From positions 207,797-271,796 of the forward strand of contig NZ_BCNM01000008.1 in NCBI RefSeq assembly GCF_001514495.1: 64,000 bases of DNA. Direction: 5' to 3'. The notes beneath the pieces were generated by a model, which was not told the origin of the DNA, ran no database searches, and saw only the letters and a program-made list of their open reading frames with translations. This DNA comes from Paenibacillus pabuli NBRC 13638. Lineage in GTDB: Bacteria; Bacillota; Bacilli; Paenibacillales; Paenibacillaceae. A program made the translations under genes and the position numbers. The first letter of the stretch is position 1. Each line of letters starts with the position of its first letter. Shown here piece after piece: positions 8,412 through 20,600 of the stretch.

Positions 8412-9440
8412 TATTTTCATCTTTAGCGATACGACGGCTTTCCCTTTCAATCGACCTTCTCCAATATCACGAAGCGCCTGAGCTGCTTCACTAAATGGGT
8501 ACTGCCGATCTATAACCGGCAAAACTTTGCCTGATTCGATAAGCTCCTTCCAGACTTTCTGATCCCCATCGTTCGGTTTATGGACGAGCAGCATTATTTT
8601 CTTTTTTTCAAGCCAGGAAATGAATGGAGCCCACAAAAGATTTTGGAGAATGCGTGACATAGGGCCTCCAATCATGACATACCTACCGCCATTCTTTAGT
8701 GCGCGCTTCAAAGCTAAAACAGAACGGTTTCCAACGACATCAAGGATTAAGTCATATTGTTGTCCTCTTGCTGTGAAGTCTTCTTTCGTATAATCCAACA
8801 CATGATCAGCGCCTAATTCGTGCAGCATATCCAGCTTCTCGCTGCTGTCAACTCCAGTTACTTCTGCCCCATGCAATTTTGCATATTGGATGGCAAACGT
8901 CCCAACTCCGCCACCGGCGCCATTAATAAGAACGGTTTGCCCACTTTTAAGACCTCCCGTATCACGAAGACCTTGTAAAGCCAACACGGCTGCCTGTGGG
9001 ATAGCGGCTGCCTGTACAAAGTTAATTGCAGCAGGTTTTGGCGACAAAACATTCTCTCTGGCACATACATACTCCGCGAATCCACCCCATCCGCAACCGG
9101 AAAGATCTCCGAAAACCTCATCTCCTGGTTTAAAGCGTTTGGCAGACGATCCAACCGCGATTACCCGCCCTGCCACGTCTGCACCAAGAATTCTGTAACG
9201 CGGCTGACGGATTGCACCGATGCGGTTTATGAATGGTTTCCCACGAAGGAGGTCCCAATCCCAGGAATTTACCGAAGTCGCATGAACCTCAATCAAGACT
9301 TCATTCTCCCTGGGCACAGGGATTGCTACTTGTTCAAATCGGAGAACTTCAGATGTTCCGTACGTATCATACACCATCGCATTCATTGAGTTGGTTCCCA
9401 GTTTGCTGGATAATCCCGTATCAAACCTGTTTTCTCTCAT
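8409..9440 (-). CDS. NAD(P)-dependent alcohol dehydrogenase / quinone oxidoreductase-like (MDR family)
   Basis: This 343-aa cytosolic enzyme of the medium-chain dehydrogenase/reductase superfamily has an N-terminal GroES-like fold (VNSWDWDLLRG), a Rossmann motif GAGGGVGTFAIQYAKLHGA and the adjacent ADHVLDYTKEDF. The zinc-ligand pattern of true alcohol dehydrogenases is absent, so it is closer to the zinc-free quinone or enone reductases that use NADPH. I prefer the ATG at 9440, which has GGAG 7 bases upstream. The open frame extends to 9536, but those extra residues do not resemble the family. It is monocistronic with a repeat element at its 3' end. Confidence 0.85.
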   Translation of the reverse strand: MRENRFDTGLSSKLGTNSMNAMVYDTYGTSEVLRFEQVAIPVPRENEVLIEVHATSVNSWDWDLLRGKPFINRIGAIRQPRYRILGADVAGRVIAVGSSAKRFKPGDEVFGDLSGCGWGGFAEYVCARENVLSPKPAAINFVQAAAIPQAAVLALQGLRDTGGLKSGQTVLINGAGGGVGTFAIQYAKLHGAEVTGVDSSEKLDMLHELGADHVLDYTKEDFTARGQQYDLILDVVGNRSVLALKRALKNGGRYVMIGGPMSRILQNLLWAPFISWLEKKKIMLLVHKPNDGDQKVWKELIESGKVLPVIDRQYPFSEAAQALRDIGEGRLKGKAVVSLKMKI

Positions 9441-9827
9441 GATCATTCTCCATTCAATAAACGTGTGTGTACCGATACTGCAACCTCCGTAAGAAACCAT
9501 CAATTTAAAATAATCATTCTCATCGTATTTCTTCACAACTCATCCAGACGTACCCATGTGTTTCCTTCAAACCTCTAATACGTTGGAAATATTTAGAGGT
9601 TTCATCATCAGTTCATTCCGTTATTTGACACAATCCAGCCTGCTTTTAGTCTGCCATCAACCCAACCGATTGACCTCCAAAGTATCTCTGTGTATGAAAA
9701 ATAGTGATACTCATATCTCCGACAATTAACAGCTAATATAAATACCACTTTCACAGAACATATGTTCCTGTTATAATAAAATTATTCTGTTTTTGTTTAA
9801 GATCTCCACGTAGAAAGGATGCATCAT

Positions 9828-10103
9828 ATGAATTTATATAAGTTTGAATTAACCGTTAACGGATTTCTCTTACGCGTCCATTTTAGTGCATCTGAAGAAA
9901 GTGGGCTAAAATGGTGTAAACGAATTGCTTCTGAATTCCAGAGTAATGTTGCTAATTTGGAGATAAAGGTTGATATACATAAAAAAGCGAAACAAAAGAA
10001 TGCATGGGAGTATCACGGAAAACCATATTTATATGATCGAACACTAAGGAAAAAACCGCTTACAAAGAAAAACAATGTAACTGAATCAACTACTGCGATA
10101 TAA
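9828..10103 (+). CDS. Small basic hypothetical protein
   Basis: This 91-residue protein is not one I recognise. The ATG at 9828 has AGGA 8 bases upstream; an alternative ATG at 9819 directly abuts that sequence. The N-terminal half (YKFELTVNGFLLRVHF) looks like alternating beta strands. The C-terminus is lysine-rich and probably disordered. There is no signal peptide or membrane segment. It stands alone and converges on a glucoamylase-like gene. A ribosome site and a compact domain favour a real gene. Confidence 0.5.
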   Translation: MNLYKFELTVNGFLLRVHFSASEESGLKWCKRIASEFQSNVANLEIKVDIHKKAKQKNAWEYHGKPYLYDRTLRKKPLTKKNNVTESTTAI

Positions 10104-10123
10104 AGGGAATTAAAAGAGCCTGT

Positions 10124-10138
10124 CCGTTTGCGAAACGG
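10124..10138. terminator. Small hairpin between convergent genes
   Basis: CCGTTTGCGAAACGG forms a 6-bp stem with a 3-base loop in the 44-bp gap between the two convergent genes. On the plus strand GTGCCGTTTATT follows. It may be a weak bidirectional terminator. Confidence 0.35.
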
Positions 10139-10147
10139 TGCCGTTTA

Positions 10148-11383
10148 TTATTGAATAGAGAACACTTCTTTTTGCAATAATTCTTCCGGCTTTTGGCCGA
10201 TTGGATCACTGTGGAAATAATCGCGGATAACTCCATCCTTAACATAGTTAGCGATGGACACCATAATCATTCCCTGATCAAGTGCAAGATAGGCTTTGGC
10301 AAGTTCTCCCGTTTCTACATTCACAGAATCATAGAAACCGTACTTCCCGTACATTTTGAATTTTTTTAAAGTTTTCATGTTTTTGCGCACACTTTCAGGC
10401 GCATACTCTAAGGCAAGAAATGTGGCATGTGCCGTCACGGTTGCCCCGTCTTTATAACCTGATGTACCCAGCGGTGTTGCCGCAAACTCGCTGTACCCGG
10501 TCGGTGTTGCAGCCGGTGAGAACCCCCATGCAGGATATCCTTTTTCCTTGGCATAGGCAATTTGCAGCTCAACATGACGTTTATTGTTTAATCCCAATGC
10601 TTTTGTGCCAAGCTCTTTTTCTTTCAAAACCAGGCCAGGCATAAGCCCTTCAAACATGCTTCCTCCCCAGCTCGGCACAAACTTTACCCCATTATATTCA
10701 TAGCTTCCCTCGAAAACGTTCACTCCATCGTACTGTAGATTTTCCCCCTGCGGAATCTGAGCTTGCCAATCCCATTCTATGGGCATAGTACGATACAGTT
10801 TCCACCAATGCTCCTTAGGTACGTCCCCTTTCCCAATAGCGATGTAACTTGCAACACGCGGCTCCGTATAGAACATGCCGTAATGGTGATCAGTCAGTTT
10901 TCCTTTAGCGACATCATAGCCACCACGGAACTGCCCGACTTCTGGATCATATAAGGAGGTATAGTCCATATCCTTAACCAACTTGCTTGTGTCCCCGCGA
11001 AGTTCTTCATAGGCTTGTCCGACGACAATTAAACCGGCGGACAGCCAGCCATTATCCAACTGAGAAATAAATTGCCCCCAATCTCTCTTCACAGTACCAT
11101 CGTCCGTGTTATACCAGTTGTAGTAGAGACCGTTCCATTTTTCCAGCTTCTCAAGTGAATGTAAGGTGATTTGAATGCGCTTAACCGCTTCTTCTTTTGA
11201 AAGAATACCCAATTGTTGTGCTGAAACTGTACTCATCATATACATGCCGATATTTGTCGGGGAAGTGCGCTTTGCTTCCTGTGTTCCGTCTTCCGTGATC
11301 CGAACCTCATCATAAGTCATTCCGGTACTCGGATCCGTATAATCCTCGAAAAACGAATAGGTCTTGTAAGCAAGCGCTTTCAA
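10148..11383 (-). pseudogene. Glucoamylase-like glycoside hydrolase (PF10091/GH144-like), 5'-truncated
   Basis: The 411 readable residues carry the glucoamylase-like hallmarks: TYSFFEDYTDP...GMTYDEV at the front, NGWLSAGL, FVPSWGGSMFEGLMPGL, GYPAWGFSPA and a final helix (YLALDQGMIMVSIANYV). Relatives are secreted (alpha/alpha)6-barrel enzymes, some acting on beta-1,2-glucan. Here the only start is TTG at 11383, inside the domain's first helix. There is no signal peptide, and the sequence just upstream belongs to a sensor-kinase stub in another frame. The 5' end has therefore probably been lost in a deletion. The catalytic domain otherwise looks intact. If expressed, it would stay in the cytoplasm. 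Confidence 0.65.
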
Positions 11384-11511
11384 TTCTGCTTTGTATTCGA
11401 AAGTCTCGTATAGGTATAGGATCCGATGAAAATTTCGGTAAGCATGATAAGCAGCAAATAAGGAATCATGATCTTATAGGTAAACGGCACATAAGTTCTC
11501 GATTGATTCAA
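11380..11511 (-). pseudogene. Sensor histidine kinase stub (YesM-type N-terminus)
   Basis: AAGGAGG precedes a TTG start that encodes 43 residues, LNQSRTYVPFTYKIMIPYLL onward, ending in TGA at 11380-11382. The basic start followed by one membrane helix (IMIPYLLLIMLTEIFIGSYTY) is the usual beginning of YesM-type kinases, which run near 600 residues. Everything after the first helix is missing and the glucoamylase-like fragment follows directly. This is a deletion junction. Confidence 0.5.
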
Positions 11512-11542
11512 CAATCTTCCTCCTTAGTCACAAAGTAAAGCA

Positions 11543-11569
11543 AACCGCATCACAATGTGTAATGCGGTT
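11543..11569 (-). terminator. Probable terminator downstream of lacZ
   Basis: AACCGCAT (11543-11550) pairs with ATGCGGTT (11562-11569), with extra ACA/GTG pairing inside. On the minus strand TTTGCTTTACTTTG follows. It lies about 240 bp past the beta-galactosidase stop; nothing coding was found in 11570-11810. Confidence 0.45.
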
Positions 11570-11810
11570 CCTTGTTATAAGCTTATCTATCCATTTACGG
11601 ATGCCGTACACGCATCATTTCAGCTTTATGATCTGAACGGCCTTGTGTCCAGTTGCGGCAGTTTATCGGATTATTTCATTTATTTCCTTTTTGGCTCGGA
11701 TGAAAATAAATAGACATCCTTCAAGTCCAACCTCGGAAATAGTATTGGATTTTTTATCTTATGAGAGATCACAAGCAGATCTTAACTGGATCGGTTTTGC
11801 CGTGCTGCTG

Positions 11811-14942
<3,132 letters not shown>

Positions 14943-15051
14943 TTATTGGTTGTGCTAATAATAACGATACCTTTATAATATAAGGATAATTCTTTATGTA
15001 AAATGGTTAAACTGGTATTTCATTTATCCATTTTGGTAGGAGTGACGAAAG

Positions 15052-15885
15052 ATGAATTATGAAGATATTAAAGAGAATGATGTCATATACCGATGTATTG
15101 GCGACGATTTCGACCGAGGCATTTTGTCATGCGGCTTTATGAGAAAAAGAACGGCGGAGCGTTCTCAATACGACTTTAAAATAGGTTATTACAGCTGTTT
15201 TTTGATCCTGAAGGGTAATGGACGTTTTATCTCAAAGGACGGTACTGTTACGCTCATGCAAGCAGGCGATCTGGTTCAACGTTTGCCTGACCACTTGCAC
15301 TCCACAGAAGTTGAACCCAATGGGGATTGGCTGGAGTTTTACATTAGCGTTGGGTATCCTGTCTATCATTACTTGAAGACGCTTGGAATAATAAATTTCG
15401 ATCAAGAAGTGCAATCGGGTCAGCTTACAACAACCGAATTTGTTTATGACTTTGTTGCCCTGCTAAACACCCTCAAAGGCGCGACGAATGAAAAGTTACC
15501 TTATCTATTGATGAGGGCACAGGAGCTCATTATCCGATTACACGGTAGCATTAATTATATCCAGAGCGAGCAAAATGAAAGTAAGATAATGAAAGCTTGC
15601 CAGCTAATCGGCAGCTCTAGTAATATTCATTTTGACATTAAACAAGCCGCGGCAATTGTAAATATGGGCTACGAGAATTTCAGAAAGTTATTTAAAGAAA
15701 CGACCGGGCTATCGCCTAAGCGGTATCATATTGAACAGATCATGAAGCAGGCAAAAATGATGCTGCTTTCAGGACTCCCCATCAAACACGTAGCTTTTAG
15801 CCTTGGCTACGAAGATGTTTATTCCTTTACCAAACAATTCACGAAATCCGAAGGAATATCTCCGGGACGTTATATCCGTGATTAG
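15052..15885 (+). CDS. AraC-family regulator divergent from the beta-galactosidase gene
   Basis: This 277-aa regulator has an N-terminal cupin-like sensing domain (about 30-150; GNGRFISKDG, then MQAGDLVQRLPDHLHSTE) and a C-terminal AraC double HTH (about 180-277; NMGYENFRKLFKETTGLSPKRYH, then LGYEDVYSFTKQFTKSEGISPGRYI). Such proteins usually activate an adjacent sugar gene when a mono- or disaccharide binds the cupin. The GGAG lies 9 bases before the ATG. The shared intergenic region with the beta-galactosidase gene points to that gene as the target. Confidence 0.9.
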   Translation: MNYEDIKENDVIYRCIGDDFDRGILSCGFMRKRTAERSQYDFKIGYYSCFLILKGNGRFISKDGTVTLMQAGDLVQRLPDHLHSTEVEPNGDWLEFYISVGYPVYHYLKTLGIINFDQEVQSGQLTTTEFVYDFVALLNTLKGATNEKLPYLLMRAQELIIRLHGSINYIQSEQNESKIMKACQLIGSSSNIHFDIKQAAAIVNMGYENFRKLFKETTGLSPKRYHIEQIMKQAKMMLLSGLPIKHVAFSLGYEDVYSFTKQFTKSEGISPGRYIRD

Positions 15886-16396
15886 TCGGTCCCCGATGCG
15901 TGATCCGGCGGGTGCTCAAGAGTTATGTAATATGGCTTGCATGATAGGGCCACTTATTCTGTTCGTAGCTAGGTATGATAAAAAGGCCCAAACGGACAAC
16001 CGACTTTCCTCCAGTTATCAATCAGGGACCTCCTTACAAAAAAAAGCTAGACAAGATTCTCATGGAAAGCTCTTCTTGTCCGGCTTATTATCATGTTTGC
16101 TTCATCATTTCTGTTACTTTGCAGTCTCCACTTCCTATCAGTTCAATTGTTGATGAGTGTTAAATGGAGGATGGTAACACGAGGAACTATATACAAAAAT
16201 GAATATCTTTTCAGATTGACTTAATCTATATAGACAGATGAATAACCCGATGCACTAGATCCGGCAATGAATTGGACTCCAATTCATTTACAACTTTTAG
16301 ATTAGTGACATCTGACAGGTTCAGAGTCAAGACAGTACCCTCCATAAAACGGAATGGAATCAGATATCAAGTGGGAAAGCTGTCTCAAATCAATCC
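15886..16396. other. Non-coding gap between AraC and flavohemoglobin genes
   Basis: About 510 bp with no reading frame I can support on either strand. The notable content is the 23-bp palindrome at 16266-16288. A weak GACAAGA/TCTTGTC pairing around 16050-16080 might serve as a terminator for the AraC gene. Confidence 0.4.
16266..16288. repeat. Perfect 23-bp palindrome
   Basis: AATGAATTGGA and its complement TCCAATTCATT flank one central C. Arms of 11 bases with a one-base centre suit a dimeric protein site better than an RNA hairpin. It lies 108 bp past the flavohemoglobin stop, away from any obvious promoter. Confidence 0.5.
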
Positions 16397-17617
16397 CTAC
16401 TCCTCATCTAACATCGCTATTGGACTAAAGGATTCATACTGAACATGCTCTTTGGGCACATTTAATTCACTAAGCTTTTTTAAAATATCCTCCATAAAAG
16501 GGATCGAACCACATAAGTAATATCGAGCTGGTTCATCAGGCTTAATTGAAAGCAGCATATCTAAATCAATATGTCCCGCTTTATCGAACCGGTGAGATAC
16601 AAGGTCATCCTGCGTTGGTGCTGTATAACATACGTAGAATTTTACATGGCTGTTTGATTGTGCAAGCTCTGCCAAATGTGATTGAAATGCATGGGTTTCA
16701 CTATTCTTTGTAGCGTGAATAAAATAGACCATACGCTGGGGTTGTCTTTTAACAACGTCATTTAACATACTGAGTAATGGAGTGATTCCAATCCCTCCAC
16801 TGATGAAAACGATTGGGAATTCATCTGCACTCAAGACGAAATCACCTGCGGGAGCAGAGAAAAGCAACGCATCTCCTATTTGAACTTGGTCATGCAAATA
16901 ATGGGAAACAATCCCCTCTGGATCATTGCTTAATGCACCCTCGCGCTTAACGGAAATTCGATAATAATCCTTGCCTGGCGCATCGGACAGACTGTAATGG
17001 CGGATATGTGTGTATGATTCTCCAGGAATCTCCGCTTTTAGGGTCAAGTACTGTCCAGCTTTATATGAGGCTATGGCCTTTCCGTCCTCCGGCTTGAGAT
17101 AAAATGAGGTAACTTCCTTGGTTTCTTTTTCTCTTTTATCTACGATAAATCGCCGATAACCTGACCATCCACCAGCCTGTTTCTCAGTCTTCTCATATAA
17201 CTCCCCCTCCATCTGTATAAAGAGGTTGGCAATATATCCGTATGCCTGTCCCCATGCATCCAGAATCTCCTGAGTAGCCGCATCTCCAAGTACATCCTTT
17301 ACTGCCTGCAGCAATGTCTCGCCAACTATTGGATATTGATCGGCACGAATCCCGATAGCCCGGTGCTTTTCATTAATTCTTCGAATAACTGGGGTGAGTG
17401 CCCCAAGATCGGTAATATATTCGCCTGCAGCATAAACAACATAACCAAGAGCCTCCTGCTGAATGCCCTTCTTCTGATTGGTTTGATTGAAAATATTCAT
17501 TAACTCTGGAGCTGTGCGGAAAAGTAATTCGTAAAACCTTTTTCCAATCTGGTGACTGTGTTCCTTCAGAACCGGCGCTGTTATTTTTACAATTTCTATT
17601 GTTTTGGAATTTAGCAT
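16397..17617 (-). CDS. hmp: Flavohemoglobin / nitric oxide dioxygenase
   Basis: This 406-aa cytosolic enzyme converts NO and O2 to nitrate with NAD(P)H. The N-terminal globin domain (about 1-140) includes the distal-side LMNIF region and the proximal His in NEKHRAIGI. The FAD domain (about 150-260) has RHYSLSD. The NAD domain (about 265-400) has FISGGIGITPLLSML and a C-terminal YESFSP. I chose ATG 17617 because AAAGGA lies 9 bases upstream; a TTG six codons earlier overlaps that ribosome site. Length and motifs are normal for Hmp. It is divergent from the germination operon. NO-responsive control (NsrR or ResD) is typical of the family, but I cannot point to a convincing site. Confidence 0.96.
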   Translation of the reverse strand: MLNSKTIEIVKITAPVLKEHSHQIGKRFYELLFRTAPELMNIFNQTNQKKGIQQEALGYVVYAAGEYITDLGALTPVIRRINEKHRAIGIRADQYPIVGETLLQAVKDVLGDAATQEILDAWGQAYGYIANLFIQMEGELYEKTEKQAGGWSGYRRFIVDKREKETKEVTSFYLKPEDGKAIASYKAGQYLTLKAEIPGESYTHIRHYSLSDAPGKDYYRISVKREGALSNDPEGIVSHYLHDQVQIGDALLFSAPAGDFVLSADEFPIVFISGGIGITPLLSMLNDVVKRQPQRMVYFIHATKNSETHAFQSHLAELAQSNSHVKFYVCYTAPTQDDLVSHRFDKAGHIDLDMLLSIKPDEPARYYLCGSIPFMEDILKKLSELNVPKEHVQYESFSPIAMLDEE

Positions 17618-17763
17618 GTAAATTGATCCTTTCAACGAAATGAGTATTTTATAAGTATTTCTGTATTGAGTAGAGGTTATACCCGAAAATTCCCAACATG
17701 AAATCCATTTTAGAGAGTAGCTACACCAGCCAAGCCAGACGGTCTTATGCTCTTTATAATACC

Positions 17764-17794
17764 TGAATAAAAGATATGTAAAGAGAACAATATA
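17764..17794 (+). promoter_or_regulatory. Possible SigG-type promoter of the germination operon
   Basis: TGAATA (17764-17769) and CAATATA (17788-17794), separated by 18 bases, partly resemble the forespore SigG consensus, the usual driver of gerA-type operons. The -10 match is imperfect. It lies about 27 bp before the first gene. Confidence 0.35.
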
Positions 17795-17820
17795 GTTAAA
17801 AAGTGTAAAGAGGTCTTCTA

Positions 17821-19338
17821 ATGAACGTATATGATATCGATGTATCTCTTGTAAATACAGTTGAATGGATTCGTTCAGAATTAGGTGAAAGCCCCGACGT
17901 AGTGATTCGTTCTTTTACACCTATGGTAGATAAAACAGTTGCTGTAGTCACTATCTTCTATATTGATGGACTTATCGATCAACAACTACTGACCAAGATG
18001 TTGGACTCGATGGGTAATACTTCTGACGCCTGTGATCTAAAAGATTGGATTAAAGGATGTCTTCCCATAGGCAATCTGAAGACTGTAAATATTAACAATC
18101 AACTCCTAATGTCCATCTTGGAGGGTCAAGTGGTAATTATTGTGGAGGGATTGAACGAAGCTTTTACGGTATCTATGGCGGGTGGAGTTCGGAGGTCTGT
18201 AGAAGAACCAACATCTCAAACGGTTATCCGTGGACCAAAAGAAGCTTTTACTGAAGATTTTTCAACGAATATGGCATTATTGCGAAGAAAAATCAGAACA
18301 CCCGAACTACGTTTTGAATCCATGACGATTGGAGAGTATACCCAAACCAAGGTATGTGTGGCCTTTATTAAAGGGATAGCCGACCCAGAAGTGGTTAGCG
18401 AGGTTACTCGAAGACTAAAGTCCATCCAAACGGACAGTATTCTTGAGAGTGGATACATAGAAGAATTTATTCAGGACGGTGTTTATACCCCTTTTCCAAC
18501 TATTATGAACACGGAACGGCCCGACGCAGTTGCAGGCGGGTTATTGGAAGGATTAGTGGCTATCATAGTCGATGGGACTCCCTTTGTGTTACTCGCCCCT
18601 GTCACATTTTTTAGATTTTTTATATCAAGTGAGGATTATTACCAAAGATATGATATTTCCTCCTTCTTACGTGTCATTCGCTTTTCATCGTTTGTGATTG
18701 CCCTACTGTTACCATCTATTTTTATAGCCATTACAACCTACCATCAAGAAATGCTGCCTACAACCTTGTTAATTAGTCTCGCTGCTCAGAGAGAAAATAC
18801 TCCCTTACCGGCACTTCTTGAAGCCTTTGTGATGGAACTCACTTTTGAAGTTATTCGCGAAGCTGGAGTACGGATGCCAAGGGCAATTGGTCCTGCCATT
18901 TCTATTGTAGGAGCATTAGTGTTAGGGCAGGCGGCTGTTCAAGCAGGACTTGTGTCTGCTGCGATGGTTATTGTAGTATCGTTTACAGCCATATCCAATT
19001 TTGTGCTTCCTGCTATCAATATGGCTGCAGCTGTCAGGCTTTTACGTTTTGCCTTGATGTTGTTAGCTGGTTCATTAGGTCTTTATGGAATTTTAGCCGG
19101 TTTAGTTCCGATCTTGGTTCACTTGGTATCCCTACAAACATTCGGTATCCCCTATCTTCTCCCAGTATCTCCACTGGAAGGTGCTAATATGAAGGACTTA
19201 ATCTTTAGATTCCCCTGGTGGAGCATGCGTAAACGGCCTGAGATGATCAGTGATCGCAACCGAGTTAGGCAAGCGCCAAATCAGAAACCTAATTCAAAAT
19301 TGACTAGTGATGAGCAAGATAATGACTCAACAATATAG
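17821..19338 (+). CDS. GerA-family spore germination protein, A subunit
   Basis: This 505-aa inner-membrane subunit belongs to a nutrient germinant receptor. The N-terminal half is a soluble cytoplasmic domain (about 1-240) containing the conserved RTPELRFE(S) and PFPT...ERPD segments. About five membrane helices follow (residues 250-440; LPSIFIAITTYHQEMLPT is the family signature). A charged, disordered tail ends the protein. In the spore, the A, B and C subunits form an ion-channel receptor for amino acids or sugars. AAAGAGG lies 7 bases before the ATG. The operon order A-C-B matches B. subtilis gerK. Confidence 0.95.
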   Translation: MNVYDIDVSLVNTVEWIRSELGESPDVVIRSFTPMVDKTVAVVTIFYIDGLIDQQLLTKMLDSMGNTSDACDLKDWIKGCLPIGNLKTVNINNQLLMSILEGQVVIIVEGLNEAFTVSMAGGVRRSVEEPTSQTVIRGPKEAFTEDFSTNMALLRRKIRTPELRFESMTIGEYTQTKVCVAFIKGIADPEVVSEVTRRLKSIQTDSILESGYIEEFIQDGVYTPFPTIMNTERPDAVAGGLLEGLVAIIVDGTPFVLLAPVTFFRFFISSEDYYQRYDISSFLRVIRFSSFVIALLLPSIFIAITTYHQEMLPTTLLISLAAQRENTPLPALLEAFVMELTFEVIREAGVRMPRAIGPAISIVGALVLGQAAVQAGLVSAAMVIVVSFTAISNFVLPAINMAAAVRLLRFALMLLAGSLGLYGILAGLVPILVHLVSLQTFGIPYLLPVSPLEGANMKDLIFRFPWWSMRKRPEMISDRNRVRQAPNQKPNSKLTSDEQDNDSTI

Positions 19339-19351
19339 GAGGAGAACGGAT

Positions 19352-20569
19352 GTGACAGTTTTTAAAAGGGTACTCATCGCAGGACTTTCCTTGCTCCTTC
19401 TCTCCGGTTGCTGGAATCGAATAGAACTTAATGAAATTGCTATTACTTCAGCTACGGGGTATGATCGCTCCGGAGATGACTGGGTGGCCACATATCAGTT
19501 TATTGTCCCTTCCTCCATCACATCAAATACAGGGGGCGGGGCTGGAGCCTCTCAACCTGCCGTACATGTGTTTTCTACAACTGGTAGTACGATTACAGAG
19601 GCAGCAAATTTAAGTAATTTAGAAAATCCCCGCACATTATATTTCGCCCACAATAATACTGTTATCATTGGCAAAAAGGCCATGGAACACGGTATACAAC
19701 AACTAATGGACAGGTATTTTCGGGGAGCAGATTCTCGTGAAACGGTATGGGTACTCTTAACAGATCAAAAAGCAGGCGATATTCTTCGCAAAGCAATTCC
19801 TCCTGAAAAGGTACCTGGATCAAGCATTGCTCAGATTCTACTTAAGGAAAAAAGAATATCCTCTATTTTTCCCCCAATAACCATATTGGATTATGCAAGT
19901 AAAATGAATTCAGATGCAAAAGCTATAGGCATACCGATTATCAATACTGCAGGAATTGATAATCCCGAAAATGAGAAGAAACTTGAATCGTTAGACATTT
20001 ACAAAGAACTTTCTCCACCGTTAAAAATTCGTCTTACGGAACTAGGCGTGATCAAAAATGACCGCTTGATCGGAAGAATGAATCGAGAAGAGAGCAGAGG
20101 ACTGAGCTGGATAACAAATAAAGTAAATGGAACGGTCTTATCCATTCCTTCTTCAGAATTAAGACAGAAAAAAGATATTTCGATTGAAGTTATCTCATCT
20201 AAGACTAAACTTAAACCCATAAAAGTGGGGTATCACTATAATATGGATGTCCATGTTAAAGTGAAGGCTAACTTAAGTGAATCCGGATCCAGATTAGACC
20301 TATCTAAGAATAAGATCATTAAAATAGTAGAGCACCAAGCTGCGAGGCAAATTACCAAGGAGATTAACTCCAGTTGGGAGGTCATGCAGCAACTTGGCGC
20401 AGACTTAGGTGGATTTGCAGATCTAATTCACAAGAAGAACCCCAATGAATGGAAAGAATTAAAAGCAGAATGGGAAAAAGAATTTAAAAAAATGGAACTA
20501 AATGTTCATGTTAATGTGATAATTAAGCGTCCAGGCTTGTTCCAAAACTCGTTTCGAAATTTAGAGTAA
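19352..20569 (+). CDS. Ger(x)C-family spore germination lipoprotein, C subunit
   Basis: This 405-aa lipoprotein has a lipobox (LLLLSGC) near residue 20 followed by the invariant WNRIELNEIAI. It continues with GYDR and a C-terminal Ger(x)C domain rich in beta strands and ending in a long helix. It is anchored on the outer face of the spore inner membrane and is needed for receptor function. I chose the GTG at 19352, which has AGGAGG 9 bases upstream; an upstream ATG at 19307 overlaps the A-subunit gene and lacks a ribosome site. It starts 13 bp after the A subunit stop. Confidence 0.94.
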   Translation: MTVFKRVLIAGLSLLLLSGCWNRIELNEIAITSATGYDRSGDDWVATYQFIVPSSITSNTGGGAGASQPAVHVFSTTGSTITEAANLSNLENPRTLYFAHNNTVIIGKKAMEHGIQQLMDRYFRGADSRETVWVLLTDQKAGDILRKAIPPEKVPGSSIAQILLKEKRISSIFPPITILDYASKMNSDAKAIGIPIINTAGIDNPENEKKLESLDIYKELSPPLKIRLTELGVIKNDRLIGRMNREESRGLSWITNKVNGTVLSIPSSELRQKKDISIEVISSKTKLKPIKVGYHYNMDVHVKVKANLSESGSRLDLSKNKIIKIVEHQAARQITKEINSSWEVMQQLGADLGGFADLIHKKNPNEWKELKAEWEKEFKKMELNVHVNVIIKRPGLFQNSFRNLE

Positions 20570-20600
20570 AGAATAAACGTCATATAAGAGAGAGTGAACC

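Noticed and set aside
15803..16153. Plus-strand frame overlapping the end of the AraC gene
   Set aside because: It overlaps the conserved HTH of the real gene in another frame and shows no domain or ribosome site.
17641..17700. NsrR operator upstream of the flavohemoglobin gene
   Set aside because: Only a loose AATACT direct repeat is present; it does not match a known NsrR dyad well enough.
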